The notes beneath the pieces are model-generated. The model searched no databases. It was not told where the DNA came from and saw nothing but the letters and a program-made list of their open reading frames with translations. From NCBI GenBank assembly GCA_040218875.1, contig JAVJQP010000107.1: a stretch of DNA of 64,000 bases; one strand, given 5' to 3'. The position numbers were made by a program, and so were the translations under genes. The stretch comes from Coleofasciculus sp937127375 (GTDB taxonomy: Bacteria; Cyanobacteriota; Cyanobacteriia; Cyanobacteriales; Coleofasciculaceae). Below, piece by piece: positions 16,886 to 26,105 of the stretch; the first letter of the stretch is position 1, and every line of letters starts with the position of its first letter.

Positions 16886-18892
16886 TCACGTCACAGAAGC
16901 AGTTGTCTCATCCGTCTCAGTTGAGAGTAAGTGGTCTTCTGTTGTCAGTAAATGGTCTTCTGAAACCTGCTCCGTCGATTGGTCTTTTTCGGTACACACA
17001 TCCAAATTAAACCAGAAGGTTGTACCAATCCCCACTTCACTAACTAAATAAACTCGACTGTGATGTTTTTCAACAATATTGCGGACAATAGAAAGACCTA
17101 AACCCGTCCCTTCCAGGGTATGAACTCGATTCTCGACGCGGAAAAAGCGATCAAAAATGTTTTCTTGATCCTCCCAATCAATCCCAATACCTGTATCAGA
17201 AATTTCCACGCGAACTTGGGGAATTTCATCCGGATGATGGGAATTGGGTTCTAGGGGATAGGCACGAATCACTACTCGTCCACCGGATTCGGTGAATTTC
17301 AGTGCATTGCCTACTAAGTTATCAAAGACTTGCAGCAATAAGTCATAATGCCCTAACACCGGAGGCAATTTAGGCGAAATTTCCTGTACCAGTTCAATCC
17401 CTTTATCCCGGGCATTAAGCTGGTAGGTGCGGAGGGTTTGCTCCACAGGTCCTGCAATATCTACGGGTTCAAAGTGATAAATGCGGCAAGATGTCTCCAG
17501 TCTGGACAAATCTAAAACATCATTAACCAGACGAGTTAAACGGTCAGTTTCTCGATTCGCCGTTTCCAGAAATTCTTGCCGTTCTACCTCGCTCAGGTCT
17601 TCGCCGTATTCGTGTAGGGTTTCGATGAATGATTTGATATTAAATAACGGCGTTCTCAGTTCGTGAGAAACATTGCTAATAAACTGACTCTTTGCCTCAT
17701 TCAGTTCAACCTCACGGGTAATATCCTGCACCGTCATGGCAATACCTTTAATGCTCTCGCGGTATTGGTCAAACACCCGTGTCAGTAGAATCCGCACAGT
17801 ACGCAGTGTGGGTTCAGTCAGGGTAATACGGAACTCCTCTCCTTCCCGTTCCGCCGCCGTTTCGCCGCCAGCAATTTGATACAGGGGTCGCGTCAGTTCT
17901 AGGGTGACGGCTGTCGGTAGATGATGCAGCACGTTTTCACCAACCAGGGTATGACCATCCCAGCCAAAAATACGCCGCGCTGTTGGGTTGACCAAAATCA
18001 CGTTCAAGGTTGTATCCAGTAATACAGCACCATCTGCGATCGTATATACCAAAGTTTCCAGTTTGGCTTTTTCTGCGGTCAATTCCTCAATATTTTGTTC
18101 TTCATAACGCTCTAAGCGTTCTGCCATTTCGTTGAAGCTGGAAATCAGTTCTCCCAGTTCTCCACCCAGGGGTAAGTCAATGCGCTGCTTGAAGTTCCCT
18201 GCAGCAATATTTTTCACACCCGTGAGCAACTCTTTAATCGGTTGGGTAATCGTCAACGCATTAAATACGGCGCCCAGAATCACCATTACCCAAATCGAGA
18301 TAAACACAGCAATGGTGACATCTCTAGTTAAATTTGAGGAGGCGACAACCGTGGGATTGGGGTTAATGCCAATGGCTAAAACGCCGAGATAGTTCCCTTC
18401 ATGGGTGAGCGGGACAAAAACATCCGTAACTTCCCCGTCTGGGGTGACATGCTGCCGAACCATCGGCAAGTCGGAATTTTTGGCGTAGTCTTCGGGAAGC
18501 TGAATCCGGCGTCGAATGGAGAGAGAATTGTGGACTTCCGATTCAGAAAAGGGGATGCCGAAGAAAATTCTGCCATCCTCATCCGCGTAAATCATATAGC
18601 GGACACTAGAGGTACTGCTATAAAAACGGTGAGAAAAGCGAGCGACTTCGGTGAGATTGTTTTCGGCAATCTGAGGGGCGACATTCGCAGCCAGCAGTAG
18701 ACCTAAATCCCGACCAAAACGAGTGTCGTTCACCCGGGCGTCTTGTTGAATCGTGTTGACTGCCCAAAAGGTCAAGCCACTCATAATCAGGGAGACGGCT
18801 AAGGTCGCCGCCGCCATTAGTCGGGTCTGGAGAGTAAACTCCGACCACCATCGTCCCAGTATCTCTCGGAAGGTTTTCAGCAAAGCCAGCAA
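16886..18892 (-). CDS. nblS: Sensor histidine kinase NblS (Hik33/DspA)
   Basis: 668-aa membrane kinase, close to the usual 660-residue length. Two membrane helices (about 25-47 and 195-217) enclose a sensing loop. A HAMP segment (about 218-275), a PAS domain (AKLETLVYTIADGAVLLD onward), the H-box FISNVSHELRTPLFNIK and the ATP-binding domain (DNLVGNALKFT, DTGIGID, GTGLGLSIV) follow. In other cyanobacteria NblS acts through RpaB on high-light, photosystem and phycobilisome genes. It follows purD on the minus strand. The C-terminal Ser/Thr/Glu-rich tail ends EDHLLSTETDETTASVT. Confidence 0.92.
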   Translation of the reverse strand: MLALLKTFREILGRWWSEFTLQTRLMAAATLAVSLIMSGLTFWAVNTIQQDARVNDTRFGRDLGLLLAANVAPQIAENNLTEVARFSHRFYSSTSSVRYMIYADEDGRIFFGIPFSESEVHNSLSIRRRIQLPEDYAKNSDLPMVRQHVTPDGEVTDVFVPLTHEGNYLGVLAIGINPNPTVVASSNLTRDVTIAVFISIWVMVILGAVFNALTITQPIKELLTGVKNIAAGNFKQRIDLPLGGELGELISSFNEMAERLERYEEQNIEELTAEKAKLETLVYTIADGAVLLDTTLNVILVNPTARRIFGWDGHTLVGENVLHHLPTAVTLELTRPLYQIAGGETAAEREGEEFRITLTEPTLRTVRILLTRVFDQYRESIKGIAMTVQDITREVELNEAKSQFISNVSHELRTPLFNIKSFIETLHEYGEDLSEVERQEFLETANRETDRLTRLVNDVLDLSRLETSCRIYHFEPVDIAGPVEQTLRTYQLNARDKGIELVQEISPKLPPVLGHYDLLLQVFDNLVGNALKFTESGGRVVIRAYPLEPNSHHPDEIPQVRVEISDTGIGIDWEDQENIFDRFFRVENRVHTLEGTGLGLSIVRNIVEKHHSRVYLVSEVGIGTTFWFNLDVCTEKDQSTEQVSEDHLLTTEDHLLSTETDETTASVT

Positions 18893-19011
18893 AATTGGTT
18901 GATCAGCATTAAACGGAAGAGTTACCTTAATTTATCTTAATTCTCTCAAAAATTCAGGCGTTGAGCAAGGAGAGGGGGATGGGGAAGTTATCAGTTATCA
19001 GTTATCAGGAG

Positions 19012-19155
19012 CAAGGGGAGATGAGGGAGATGGGGAAGCTGGGGAAGATGGGGGAGATGAGGGAGATGAGGGAGATGAGGGAGATGGGGGAGATGGGGGA
19101 GCAATTTCCTGATCAAAAAAGGACAAATGACGAATGACAAAGGACAAAGGACAAA
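19012..19155. repeat. 9-bp GGAGATGAG minisatellite and heptamer array
   Basis: From 19012 to 19102 about ten imperfect copies of the 9-mer GGGAGATGA/GGGAGATGG follow each other; from 19121 to 19155 come CAAATGA/CAAAGGA heptamers. The 9-mer unit is the same as the one inside the coding sequence at 52027-52140 and in a shorter run near 20590-20622. It lies between purD and nblS. Confidence 0.9.
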
Positions 19156-20421
19156 TTAGGTCTGAATGACACGATGACCAATATCTTTACGATAATACAT
19201 GCCCTCAAACTCAATACAGTCTATCGCCCGATAGGTGGCTGCGATCGCGCCCTCCAATGTTTCACCCGTTGCTGTCACCGCTAAGACGCGCCCGCCATCA
19301 GTTAGCAGTTGTTCCTGCTTAAACTGAGTTCCGGCACAAAACACCATAGCCCCCCGTTCCTGGGCTTGTTCAATCCCACTAATAGCATGACCCTTTTGAT
19401 AGGTCCCCGGATATCCTTGCGCCGCCGCCACCACGCAAGCCGCCGCCCCAGATTGCCAGCTAATTGGCGGAAATTCTGCCAGTTTCCGCCCGGTACACGC
19501 CAAGAGCAACTCGTGCAGGGGCGTTTCCAACAACGGTAAAATCGCTTGAGTTTCTGGGTCACCAAAGCGACAATTAAATTCCAGAACTGTGGGATTACCT
19601 TGAGGCGTAATCATTAATCCGGCGTAAAGAACACCGCGATAGTCAATTCCTCGTTCCTGCAACGCTTTAACTGTGGGTTGGAGAATGTCTTGTTCAATCC
19701 GTGCCATCAAGCTAGGATTCACCAGGGGAGAGGGAGCAAACGCGCCCATCCCTCCCGTATTTGGACCCGTATCTCCTTCACCAATCCGTTTATGATCTTG
19801 AGCGGGTAATAAGGGACGAATCGTGATGCCATCGGTTAGTGCTAAGACGGACACTTCTTGACCCATGACACATTCTTCGATGACCACAGCATTAAACTTA
19901 TTCTTAAACAAGAACTCAACCGCCGCCACCGCTTCTTCAATGGTTTGAGCCACTGTTACCCCTTTTCCGGCTGCCAAACCATCTGCCTTGACGACAATTG
20001 GGGCATCTTGCTGTTTCAGGTATGCGATCGCTTCATCCTTATCGGCAAACATAGCAAACCCAGGAGTGGGAACGCCAGCCGACTGCATCAACGTTTTCGC
20101 CCAAGCCTTACTCGATTCAATTTGGGCACCCGCTTGAGTCGGACCAAAAACCACTAAATTTTGACGACGTAGGTAGTCGGTAATCCCCAACGCCAACGGG
20201 AGTTCCGGACCTACAACCACTAAAGAAACATTATGAACCAAAGCAAACCGAGCAATTCCGGCAAAATCATCCACTCGTAAGGACAGATTCTGACACTGGG
20301 GATTTGTCGCTGTACCCCCATTGCCAGGAACACAGATTACTTGTTTAATGCGTTGAGATTGCAACAGTTTCCAGGCGAGGGAATGTTCGCGTCCCCCATT
20401 GCCAACCACCAAAATCTTCAC
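19156..20421 (-). CDS. purD: Phosphoribosylamine-glycine ligase (GARS)
   Basis: 421-aa ATP-grasp enzyme that joins phosphoribosylamine and glycine in de novo purine synthesis. It has the N-terminal MKILVVGNGGREHSLAWKL, the ATP-grasp core (VVKADGLAAGKGV, EECVMGQEVSVLALTDG), DHKRIGEGDTGPNTGGMGA and LEFNCRFGDPETQ, which are diagnostic. Full length. It lies upstream of nblS with about 260 bp of repeat-rich DNA between, so they may still share a transcript. Confidence 0.96.
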   Translation of the reverse strand: MKILVVGNGGREHSLAWKLLQSQRIKQVICVPGNGGTATNPQCQNLSLRVDDFAGIARFALVHNVSLVVVGPELPLALGITDYLRRQNLVVFGPTQAGAQIESSKAWAKTLMQSAGVPTPGFAMFADKDEAIAYLKQQDAPIVVKADGLAAGKGVTVAQTIEEAVAAVEFLFKNKFNAVVIEECVMGQEVSVLALTDGITIRPLLPAQDHKRIGEGDTGPNTGGMGAFAPSPLVNPSLMARIEQDILQPTVKALQERGIDYRGVLYAGLMITPQGNPTVLEFNCRFGDPETQAILPLLETPLHELLLACTGRKLAEFPPISWQSGAAACVVAAAQGYPGTYQKGHAISGIEQAQERGAMVFCAGTQFKQEQLLTDGGRVLAVTATGETLEGAIAATYRAIDCIEFEGMYYRKDIGHRVIQT

Positions 20422-20747
20422 GTTAGCCTCGCGCTCCCGAAGAAATGAACGTTAAATTAGACACTGCCATAAAGCAGGGGGTACATCGGCTTGCGCTGTA
20501 CCTATGAGTGTGTGAGTTGAGCAAATGTTCTCCATTATGCCATGGGATGTCCCCTGATGAAGTGCGGAGGGGCTCTAGGTGCAGGGGAGTGGAGATGGGG
20601 AAGATGGGGAAGATGAGGGAGAGAATTTACAAAGGACAAATGATAAAGGACGAATGACGAATAACTTATCGCGACAGGGGTTTGGGGAGGTCGTAAGACC
20701 CACGCTGTAATCTGTGATGAACGCGCTGGGATACATGACTTCCCAAG
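20422..20747. other. purD upstream region with repeats
   Basis: Contains the purD promoter region, a short GGGGAAGATG run (about 20590-20622) and an array of CAAAGGA/CGAATGA heptamers (20631-20664). No gene is seen. Confidence 0.6.
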
Positions 20748-21390
20748 GTCAATTTAGGTAACTCAATGTTACCCTAAATTGACATTTAAAGCTGAACGGT
20801 TAGCCAGTAAATTTTGTATAATAGGGGTATGCTGACCTTTAACTATCGCTACCGAATCTATCCGGATGCCACCACTGAACAACGGTTAATTGAGTGGATG
20901 GAGATTTGCCGCCGTGCATACAACTATGCACTGGGGGAGATAAAGGATTGGTGCAATAGTCGCAAATGTTTTCCTAGGTTTAAGAAGGTTGGGCAGTTCA
21001 AATCATTGCTGTTTCCACAGTTTAAGGAAAATCCAGTAACGAACCTCCATTGTTGATGCCAGAGGCACTTCTCAGGAGTGTCCTGAATGTAAAGGTGAAG
21101 TCAAAAAAGACCTGAGCGTCCGGATACATGATTGCCCTCACTGCGGCTATCAAACCGATAGGGATGTCGCCAGTGGTCAAGTAATCAGAAACCGAGGAAT
21201 AGAACTAATTAGTCCCGCAGGACTTGTGGGAAAGGAAACTGCCTGTGCAGCCGATCTACCGGGGGTTGGTGAAAACCAAAACCAATCTAGGCAAGTGGCG
21301 CAACCCCGAAAGGGAGTAACCAGGAAATCCCCAAAGTGATTTGGGGAAGCCCACACCATAATTTCCAATTTGGTGTGGGAGGATGTCACC
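20748..21390 (+). mobile_element. Internally deleted IS200/IS605-type tnpB element
   Basis: A compact unit of about 640 bp with both ends. The left hairpin (20748-20783, GTCAATTTAGG with a matching arm, one bulge) is followed by a broken tnpB, a CCCCAAA/TTTGGGG hairpin (about 21327-21344) and a right-end hairpin CCCACACCA/TGGTGTGGG (about 21351-21379) closing with GGAGGATGTCAC. The last bases run directly into the stop codon of the photolyase gene on the other strand. Without a complete TnpB it must be non-autonomous. Confidence 0.7.
20829..21320 (+). pseudogene. tnpB: tnpB remnant (internal deletion and frameshift)
   Basis: The first 70 or so codons from ATG 20829 encode a normal TnpB N terminus (MLTFNYRYRIYPDATTEQR, WMEICRRAYNYAL). 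Then the frame breaks near 21040, and a second frame carries the C-terminal zinc finger and last RuvC motif (CPECKGEVKKDL, CPHCGYQTDRDVASGQV). The middle with the first two RuvC catalytic residues is missing. So this is a decayed RNA-guided nuclease gene, not a functional transposition accessory. Confidence 0.8.
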
Positions 21391-22813
21391 CTTTTTGCTG
21401 TTGATAGCGCTGTTTAAATTCTTGCTGTCGTTTTTTGTGATCCACGATGGGTTCAGGATAGCCACAACTTGAACGTTCATCTGCTGGAATTTTTCCTGTA
21501 ACCAAGTCTTTAGTATCCAGTGAACTCAACTCCGGTAACCATTGGCGAATATATTCCCCATCTGGGTCATATTTTTGTGCCTGACTTGCTGGATTAAAAA
21601 TTCGCAAGGGTTTTGGGTCCATTCCACTAGACGCACTCCATTGCCAGCCACCATTATTCGCCGCTAAGTCACCATCATATAATTTTTGCATAAAATAGTT
21701 TTCGCCCCACTGCCAGTTAATAATCAAGTCTTTGGTTAAGAAACTGGCAACAATCATTCGACAACGGTTATGCATCCATCCCGTTTCATTTAATTGGCGC
21801 ATGGCAGCATCAACGATAGGATAACCTGTTCTGCCTTCACACCACGCTTGAAACAGGGTTTGATTATTGTCCCAAGGGAAATCTTGAAAGGTGTCGCGAT
21901 AGGGTCCTGTTGCTAATTCCGGGAAGAAATAAAGGGCATGTTGATAGAATTCTCGCCAAGCTAATTCCTGTTTCCAGGTTTGAATACCATCACGAGTTTC
22001 ATCGCTACGGCTGCGTTCTATAGCTGTTTGCGTCGCTTGCCAAACTGTGCGAATTCCGATCGCACCAAATTTGAGGGCGGCGCTGAGTCGGGATGTGCCA
22101 TCAATAGCGGGGAGATTGCGTTGGTGTTGGTAGTCGTCAATCGTGCGATCGCAAAATTCCTCTAGTCTCTCTTTCGCGGCTTTCTCTCCCGGTTCCAAGA
22201 GGAGAGGATTGTCCCAGGTAAACCCTAACTCTTTCGCCGTAGGTAACTCAATTGTGCCAACTTTCTTGACCACATCCTGTTCTGTTTCAGTCAATCCTTC
22301 AGCATTTTTTAAGGATTCAGCGGGGGTGGCTTTAGCTTGGTCTTTCCAGTTTTTCCAGAAGGGGGTATAAACTTTGTAAGGATTACCGGAATTGGTGCGA
22401 ATGTCTCCGGGGGCGTGTAAGAGTTGATCCCAGAACTGTTCAACGGCAATCCCTTTTTCTTCTAGGGCATCTTGTATCGTGCGATCGCGAGTTTTTGCAT
22501 AAGGTTCCACATCCCGATTCCAGACTACTGTTTTGGCGTTGAGGGCGTCAGCTAGGGCGGGAATTCCTTGACTGGGGTTTTGATGCAGGATTAATAATTG
22601 ACTCCCGGCTTCAACGTAGCGTTGTTGTAACTCCTGCAAGCAGCCAATCATATACGTGACTCGTGCTGGGGCGATATCATCACGTTCTACAATATTCGGA
22701 TCAAGGCAAAAGACTCCTATCACCTTCTGGCTTTTTTGACAAGCCGCAGCCAGACCAATATTATCAGAAATTCGTAAATCACGGCGATGCCAGAAGAGAA
22801 TCAGATCAGTCAT
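21386..22813 (-). CDS. phr: Deoxyribodipyrimidine photolyase (class I CPD type)
   Basis: 475-aa light-driven DNA repair flavoprotein that splits cyclobutane pyrimidine dimers. The antenna-binding N-terminal Rossmann domain starts LILFWHRRDLRISDNIGL. The FAD domain has TSRLSAALKFGAIG, WKQELAWREFYQHAL, YPIVDAAMRQLNETGWMHNR and NNGGWQWSASSGMDPKPLR. The stop codon abuts the right end of the decayed tnpB element on the opposite strand, which suggests that the element landed at or in the 3' end of the gene. Antenna type (8-HDF or MTHF) is not settled. Confidence 0.94.
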   Translation of the reverse strand: MTDLILFWHRRDLRISDNIGLAAACQKSQKVIGVFCLDPNIVERDDIAPARVTYMIGCLQELQQRYVEAGSQLLILHQNPSQGIPALADALNAKTVVWNRDVEPYAKTRDRTIQDALEEKGIAVEQFWDQLLHAPGDIRTNSGNPYKVYTPFWKNWKDQAKATPAESLKNAEGLTETEQDVVKKVGTIELPTAKELGFTWDNPLLLEPGEKAAKERLEEFCDRTIDDYQHQRNLPAIDGTSRLSAALKFGAIGIRTVWQATQTAIERSRSDETRDGIQTWKQELAWREFYQHALYFFPELATGPYRDTFQDFPWDNNQTLFQAWCEGRTGYPIVDAAMRQLNETGWMHNRCRMIVASFLTKDLIINWQWGENYFMQKLYDGDLAANNGGWQWSASSGMDPKPLRIFNPASQAQKYDPDGEYIRQWLPELSSLDTKDLVTGKIPADERSSCGYPEPIVDHKKRQQEFKQRYQQQKG

Positions 22814-22836
22814 GAATGATGAGTTTTGAATTTGTC

Positions 22837-22895
22837 GGGGCGGGTTTAGCCTTTCTCATTTCGCTGTTAATTATAACGTTTATTCAAAACCCGCC
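22837..22895. repeat. GGGGCGGGTTT inverted-end repeat, copy 2
   Basis: Inverted ends GGGGCGGGTTT and AAAACCCGCC around about 40 bp of AT-rich DNA, just upstream of phr. Same family as 13175-13233. Confidence 0.55.
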
Positions 22896-22903
22896 TTGGC
22901 TGA

Positions 22904-22931
22904 GTAGAGACGTTGCATGCAACGTCTCTAC
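22904..22931. repeat. Perfect 28-bp palindrome (GTAGAGACGTTGCA arm)
   Basis: Perfect palindrome of the GTAGAGACG family seen after gloB and rplI, here with TTG in place of TAG in the centre of each arm, so the two arms have changed together. This compensatory change fits selection or copying of a hairpin. Confidence 0.8.
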
Positions 22932-23078
22932 AATGTTTGCCACACAACCCCCTCACCCCCTGGTGGGATGGGCTGGGGGTGAGGGGGTTGTGGCTTAATT
23001 TGACACGCATGCATGACTGACGTGCGCCCCTACGATTTCTGGGATATCTTCAAAAACAATTAAAAAATAATTAACCCA

Positions 23079-23630
23079 CTATTGCTGCAAAAACGGACGC
23101 GCTAGGTAAAAGCTACAAATCGATTTCGCATCAACCGCATCCCCCCCATGAATTGCTTTTTCTAATTGTTCGGGTGTCATCAACACCGTTTCTAAATCTT
23201 CATCCATATCCAATCCTGGCGGTGTCTGCAATTTCTCTAAATCTTGCGCTAGAAATGCGTAAATATATTCATCAGAATATCCTGGTGCTAAGGGAAAACT
23301 CCCCAAAGATTGCCAACGGTGCGCCCGATATCCGATTTCTTCCTCGATTTCCCGTTGAATTGTGGTTTCAGGATCTTCTAAAGGTTCCACCGTACCCGCC
23401 GGAAACTCTAATAACCGCCGTTGTACCGTAAACCGATATTGACGCACGAGAACCAGTTTCCCCTCTGGGGTAACAGGAACCGCTAGCGCCCCACCGGGGT
23501 GACGCACGCATTCCCAGTCGCCTTTGGCTTGGTTGGGAAGACGCAGGTGATTAACTTCAAAGTTAAATTTGCGTCCCTGATAAACAAAGCGTTGTCTGAG
23601 TAGTTGAGGGGGTTCTTGACCTTGAGGCAT
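23079..23630 (-). CDS. Nudix hydrolase, ADP-ribose pyrophosphatase type
   Basis: 183 aa. The Nudix box GTVEPLEDPETTIQREIEEEIG (Gly, REXXEEXG pattern) is at about residues 78-99, with LVRQYRFTVQRRLLEFPAG just before it, typical of ADP-sugar pyrophosphatases. It probably hydrolyses ADP-ribose or a related nucleotide sugar. In this window it lies next to folK on the same strand, but an IS607-type remnant now separates them by about 1 kb. Confidence 0.88.
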   Translation of the reverse strand: MPQGQEPPQLLRQRFVYQGRKFNFEVNHLRLPNQAKGDWECVRHPGGALAVPVTPEGKLVLVRQYRFTVQRRLLEFPAGTVEPLEDPETTIQREIEEEIGYRAHRWQSLGSFPLAPGYSDEYIYAFLAQDLEKLQTPPGLDMDEDLETVLMTPEQLEKAIHGGDAVDAKSICSFYLARPFLQQ

Positions 23631-23659
23631 GTCTAACTATACGGGGTGAACTCCAGAAC

Positions 23660-23676
23660 AGTCTACCGTGTAGACT
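23660..23676. terminator. Small hairpin upstream of the Nudix gene
   Basis: AGTCTAC and GTAGACT (7-bp stem, 3-base loop) lie between the Nudix start and the end of the tnpB remnant. On the minus strand this would sit after tnpB, so it may be the terminator or right end of the IS607-type remnant. Confidence 0.4.
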
Positions 23677-23706
23677 GAACTTGTAGAAACTTATGGGTTC
23701 AGTCTT

Positions 23707-24273
23707 TCACACTGGATTGACCAGTATTGGCGGCACGGCGCAGCTCACTACTCCCTCGACGGTGAACGCCTCTGGGAGATACTTGCGGATAATTTGGATA
23801 CTTCCATTGATGTCCGCATTAATCAAACGTCCCTCACTTGACTTAAACAAACCTCTTTTGACTCGTCTCCCCAAATAGGCTGATTGCTTATAGGGAGCCT
23901 CTAAGTCTAAGGCTGATGTTTTTGAAGTATAACTTTCCTCTTGAATGACTACCTTGATGCCTATTAATTCACACTTATAGGTAATCTGGTCGATTAACTT
24001 GGCATGAGGAATATTAACAAACTTCTGATTATTCCGTTTGCCCAGATTAACCTCTTGTTTCCAGCCTTCATTTTTGCCGATGACTAAAGTGGCGATCCCA
24101 AGCTGTTTTAGCTTATTGGCTAGCAGTGTATAACGGGAACCCGTTTTAAAGAAGTGTTGACGGCACAAATAATTAGCCCCGTTGTACAGATTCTTTGACT
24201 TAAATGCCAATTCATCGGCTTCCTTCCAATAGGCATGATTCCGGTTTATGATGTGTCTTTCCACCATTTTCAT
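23707..24273 (-). pseudogene. tnpB: IS607-type tnpB with internal deletion
   Basis: 188 aa in one open frame but far shorter than the usual 400. Residues 1 to about 55 (MKMVERHIINRNHAYWKEADELAFKS, then FFKTGSRYTLLANKLKQ) are an N terminus. The rest (LVIGKNEGWKQEVNLGKRNNQ, EESYTSKTSALDLE, LINADINGSIQIIRK) is the C-terminal RuvC part of the zinc-finger-less TnpB type. The first RuvC Asp region is missing, so nuclease activity is very unlikely. It lies 39 bp downstream of a serine recombinase fragment on the same strand. Confidence 0.8.
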
Positions 24274-24312
24274 GATTGCCCTCCAACAACTTTTAGTTGT
24301 CTTTCTTTGCGT

Positions 24313-24522
24313 CTACCTGCCGACCTCTTCCCATATATTTTTAACGACTTCAACCAGGATGTGGTCAACGTTGTATTTGCGGTTAACGCAATACTCTAGG
24401 ATTCTAGTTTTCTGCCTGTCTAAGTCGCCTTTGCTCTTTTGGTCGTGACTTGAAACCCTTACGTAACGGAACATTTGAGAGTTCAACGACCTGTGGATAA
24501 ATGCGTCCATCTGAGAGTTCAA
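24313..24522 (-). pseudogene. tnpA: IS607-type serine recombinase (tnpA) fragment
   Basis: 69 aa including FRYVRVSSHDQKSKGDLDRQKTRILEY, the start of a resolvase catalytic domain with its nucleophile Ser region (VSSHDQ). The N-terminal MerR-like DNA-binding part and most of the catalytic domain are gone, and the fragment ends after VEVVKNIWEEVGR. Together with the deleted tnpB downstream it is the wreck of an IS607-family transposon. Confidence 0.75.
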
Positions 24523-24571
24523 ACTCTGTTTTGGTCACTCTCACAATACGAACTTCCTCTTCCTGTTTCAT
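24404..24571 (-). pseudogene. Small cyanobacterial ORF truncated at the IS607 remnant
   Basis: 55 codons from ATG 24571. The first 35 read MKQEEEVRIVRVTKTEFELS and then DGRIYPQVVELSNVP, which resembles a family of small cyanobacterial proteins with the motif TEFELxDGRxYP. After that the frame runs into tnpA DNA in the wrong phase and ends. I infer that the original gene was cut by, or fused to, the transposon fragment. Function unknown. Confidence 0.5.
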
Positions 24572-24662
24572 GGAACTTATGTACTACCACAGTGTCCAGC
24601 AAGGCTTGTGTTGTTGCTTACCCCTCCCCATTGGCAGAAGTTTCTTAGATTTTACTATATAT

Positions 24663-25157
24663 CTACAATTTTCTACAATTTTGCCCCCAACAGTTCAAAA
24701 CCCTTTGTACGAGTTTTGCGATCGCACATCCGGATTTTGGTTCGATCCAGTCGGGGGCAATTTCGGCTAAAGGAACCAGGACAAAGGCTCGTTCCGTCAT
24801 CCGGGGGTGGGGGATTTGTAGGGTAGGAGTGTCTATTATTAAATTATCGAATAATAAGATATCTAAGTCTAGGGTTCTCGGTCCCCATCTTTCCCGCCGT
24901 TCTCGCCCGAATTGGTTTTCGATGCTGAGAAGGGTTTGTAATAAATCGTGGGGGGTTAGCTGTACCTCTAGAATCACACAACCATTGAGATAATCCGGCT
25001 GCGGCGGACCCACGGGGGCGGTTCGATACCAGCTAGATTGAGACGCGACCGTGATACCGGGAGTTTTCGCTAACATGACTATAGCCGCCTCTAGGATGGC
25101 ACGGGAATCCCCCAAGTTGCTACCTAGCGCGATCGCAGATGGTTGAGATTGTGACAC
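24663..25157 (-). CDS. folK: 2-amino-4-hydroxy-6-hydroxymethyldihydropteridine pyrophosphokinase
   Basis: 164-aa HPPK of folate synthesis, which transfers pyrophosphate from ATP to the pterin. Diagnostic segments are present: ALGSNLGDSRAILEAAI, SSWYRTAPVGPPQPDYLNGC, ENQFGRERRERWGPRTLDLDILLF and IPHPRMTERAFVLVPLAEIAP. Full length. It lies upstream of the Nudix gene on the same strand with the IS607 wreck between. Confidence 0.94.
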   Translation of the reverse strand: MSQSQPSAIALGSNLGDSRAILEAAIVMLAKTPGITVASQSSWYRTAPVGPPQPDYLNGCVILEVQLTPHDLLQTLLSIENQFGRERRERWGPRTLDLDILLFDNLIIDTPTLQIPHPRMTERAFVLVPLAEIAPDWIEPKSGCAIAKLVQRVLNCWGQNCRKL

Positions 25158-25229
25158 GATACGCCCCTGCTGTTAAGTTTATAGATTACCAGAGAATCGA
25201 CAAAGCTTTTGCCGCGATCGGATAAATTA

Positions 25230-26105
25230 ATGCACGAAGAACAAATCCTCGGTCTTTGGTTAGCGGGTCCCAAGGGAACCGTTTACTCCCTAGCGATGAG
25301 TCCCGATGGCAAAACTTTAATTAGTGGTGGCGGTGATACAATTGTGCGCGTCTGGGATTTAAGCAATGGAGAGGAACTTTCCTGTTTTAGAGGTCATTCT
25401 GACTGGGTGCATGGAGTAGCCATAAGTCCAGATGGTCAAACCTTGGTGAGTGGGAGTTTTGATCGCACATTGAAAGTGTGGAACCTAAAAAATGGGCAAG
25501 AACTACACACTCTAGAAGGTCATTCGGATCGAATATATTGTGTAACGATTAGTCCTGACGGACAACGAATTTATAGCGGTAGCCAGGATACAACCATTAA
25601 AGTTTGGGATATTAACAACGGTACTGAACTGCACACTATAACTGAACCATCAGACTGGGTGTATTCCCTCGCCATCAGTTCAGATAATCAACGATTAGTT
25701 TGTGGCTGTGCTGATGGTACTATCTGGATTAGTAATCGGAAAATCCTCACCGGTCATGCAGGTAGCGTTACCTCAGTGGCGATTAGTCCCAATGGGACAA
25801 CATTGGTGAGTAGCAGTATTGACAAAACGATTAAACTCTGGGATTTGCGAACAGGAGAGGAAATTCGCACACTGACAGGTCATGCGGGAACCGTTACTTC
25901 AGTGATAATTAGCCGAGATGGACGCCGAATTATTAGTGGAAGTAACGATAAAACGGTTAAGGTTTGGGATTTACAGACAGGGGACGTTTTGCATACGATT
26001 AGTGATCACATAGAAGCCGTTTTAACGGTTGCAATTAGCCCAGATGGACGGACAATTGCCAGTGGTAGCCAGAATGATGTGATTAAAATTTGGGGAATGA
26101 GATAG
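25230..26105 (+). CDS. WD40 repeat protein (seven blades)
   Basis: 291 aa made almost wholly of seven WD40 units, enough for one closed propeller. Each has the pattern GH...V..VAISPDG..L.SGS.D.TIKVWDL. The fourth unit is degenerate (TIWISNRKI). No kinase, signal peptide or membrane segment is attached. It is probably a cytoplasmic scaffold. ATG at 25230 is preferred to the TTG at 25209. It is transcribed divergently from folK. Confidence 0.88.
   Translation: MHEEQILGLWLAGPKGTVYSLAMSPDGKTLISGGGDTIVRVWDLSNGEELSCFRGHSDWVHGVAISPDGQTLVSGSFDRTLKVWNLKNGQELHTLEGHSDRIYCVTISPDGQRIYSGSQDTTIKVWDINNGTELHTITEPSDWVYSLAISSDNQRLVCGCADGTIWISNRKILTGHAGSVTSVAISPNGTTLVSSSIDKTIKLWDLRTGEEIRTLTGHAGTVTSVIISRDGRRIISGSNDKTVKVWDLQTGDVLHTISDHIEAVLTVAISPDGRTIASGSQNDVIKIWGMR

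Noticed and set aside
16886..20421. purD-nblS as one certain operon
   Set aside because: The 260-bp repeat-filled spacer prevents a firm statement; only same-strand order is seen.
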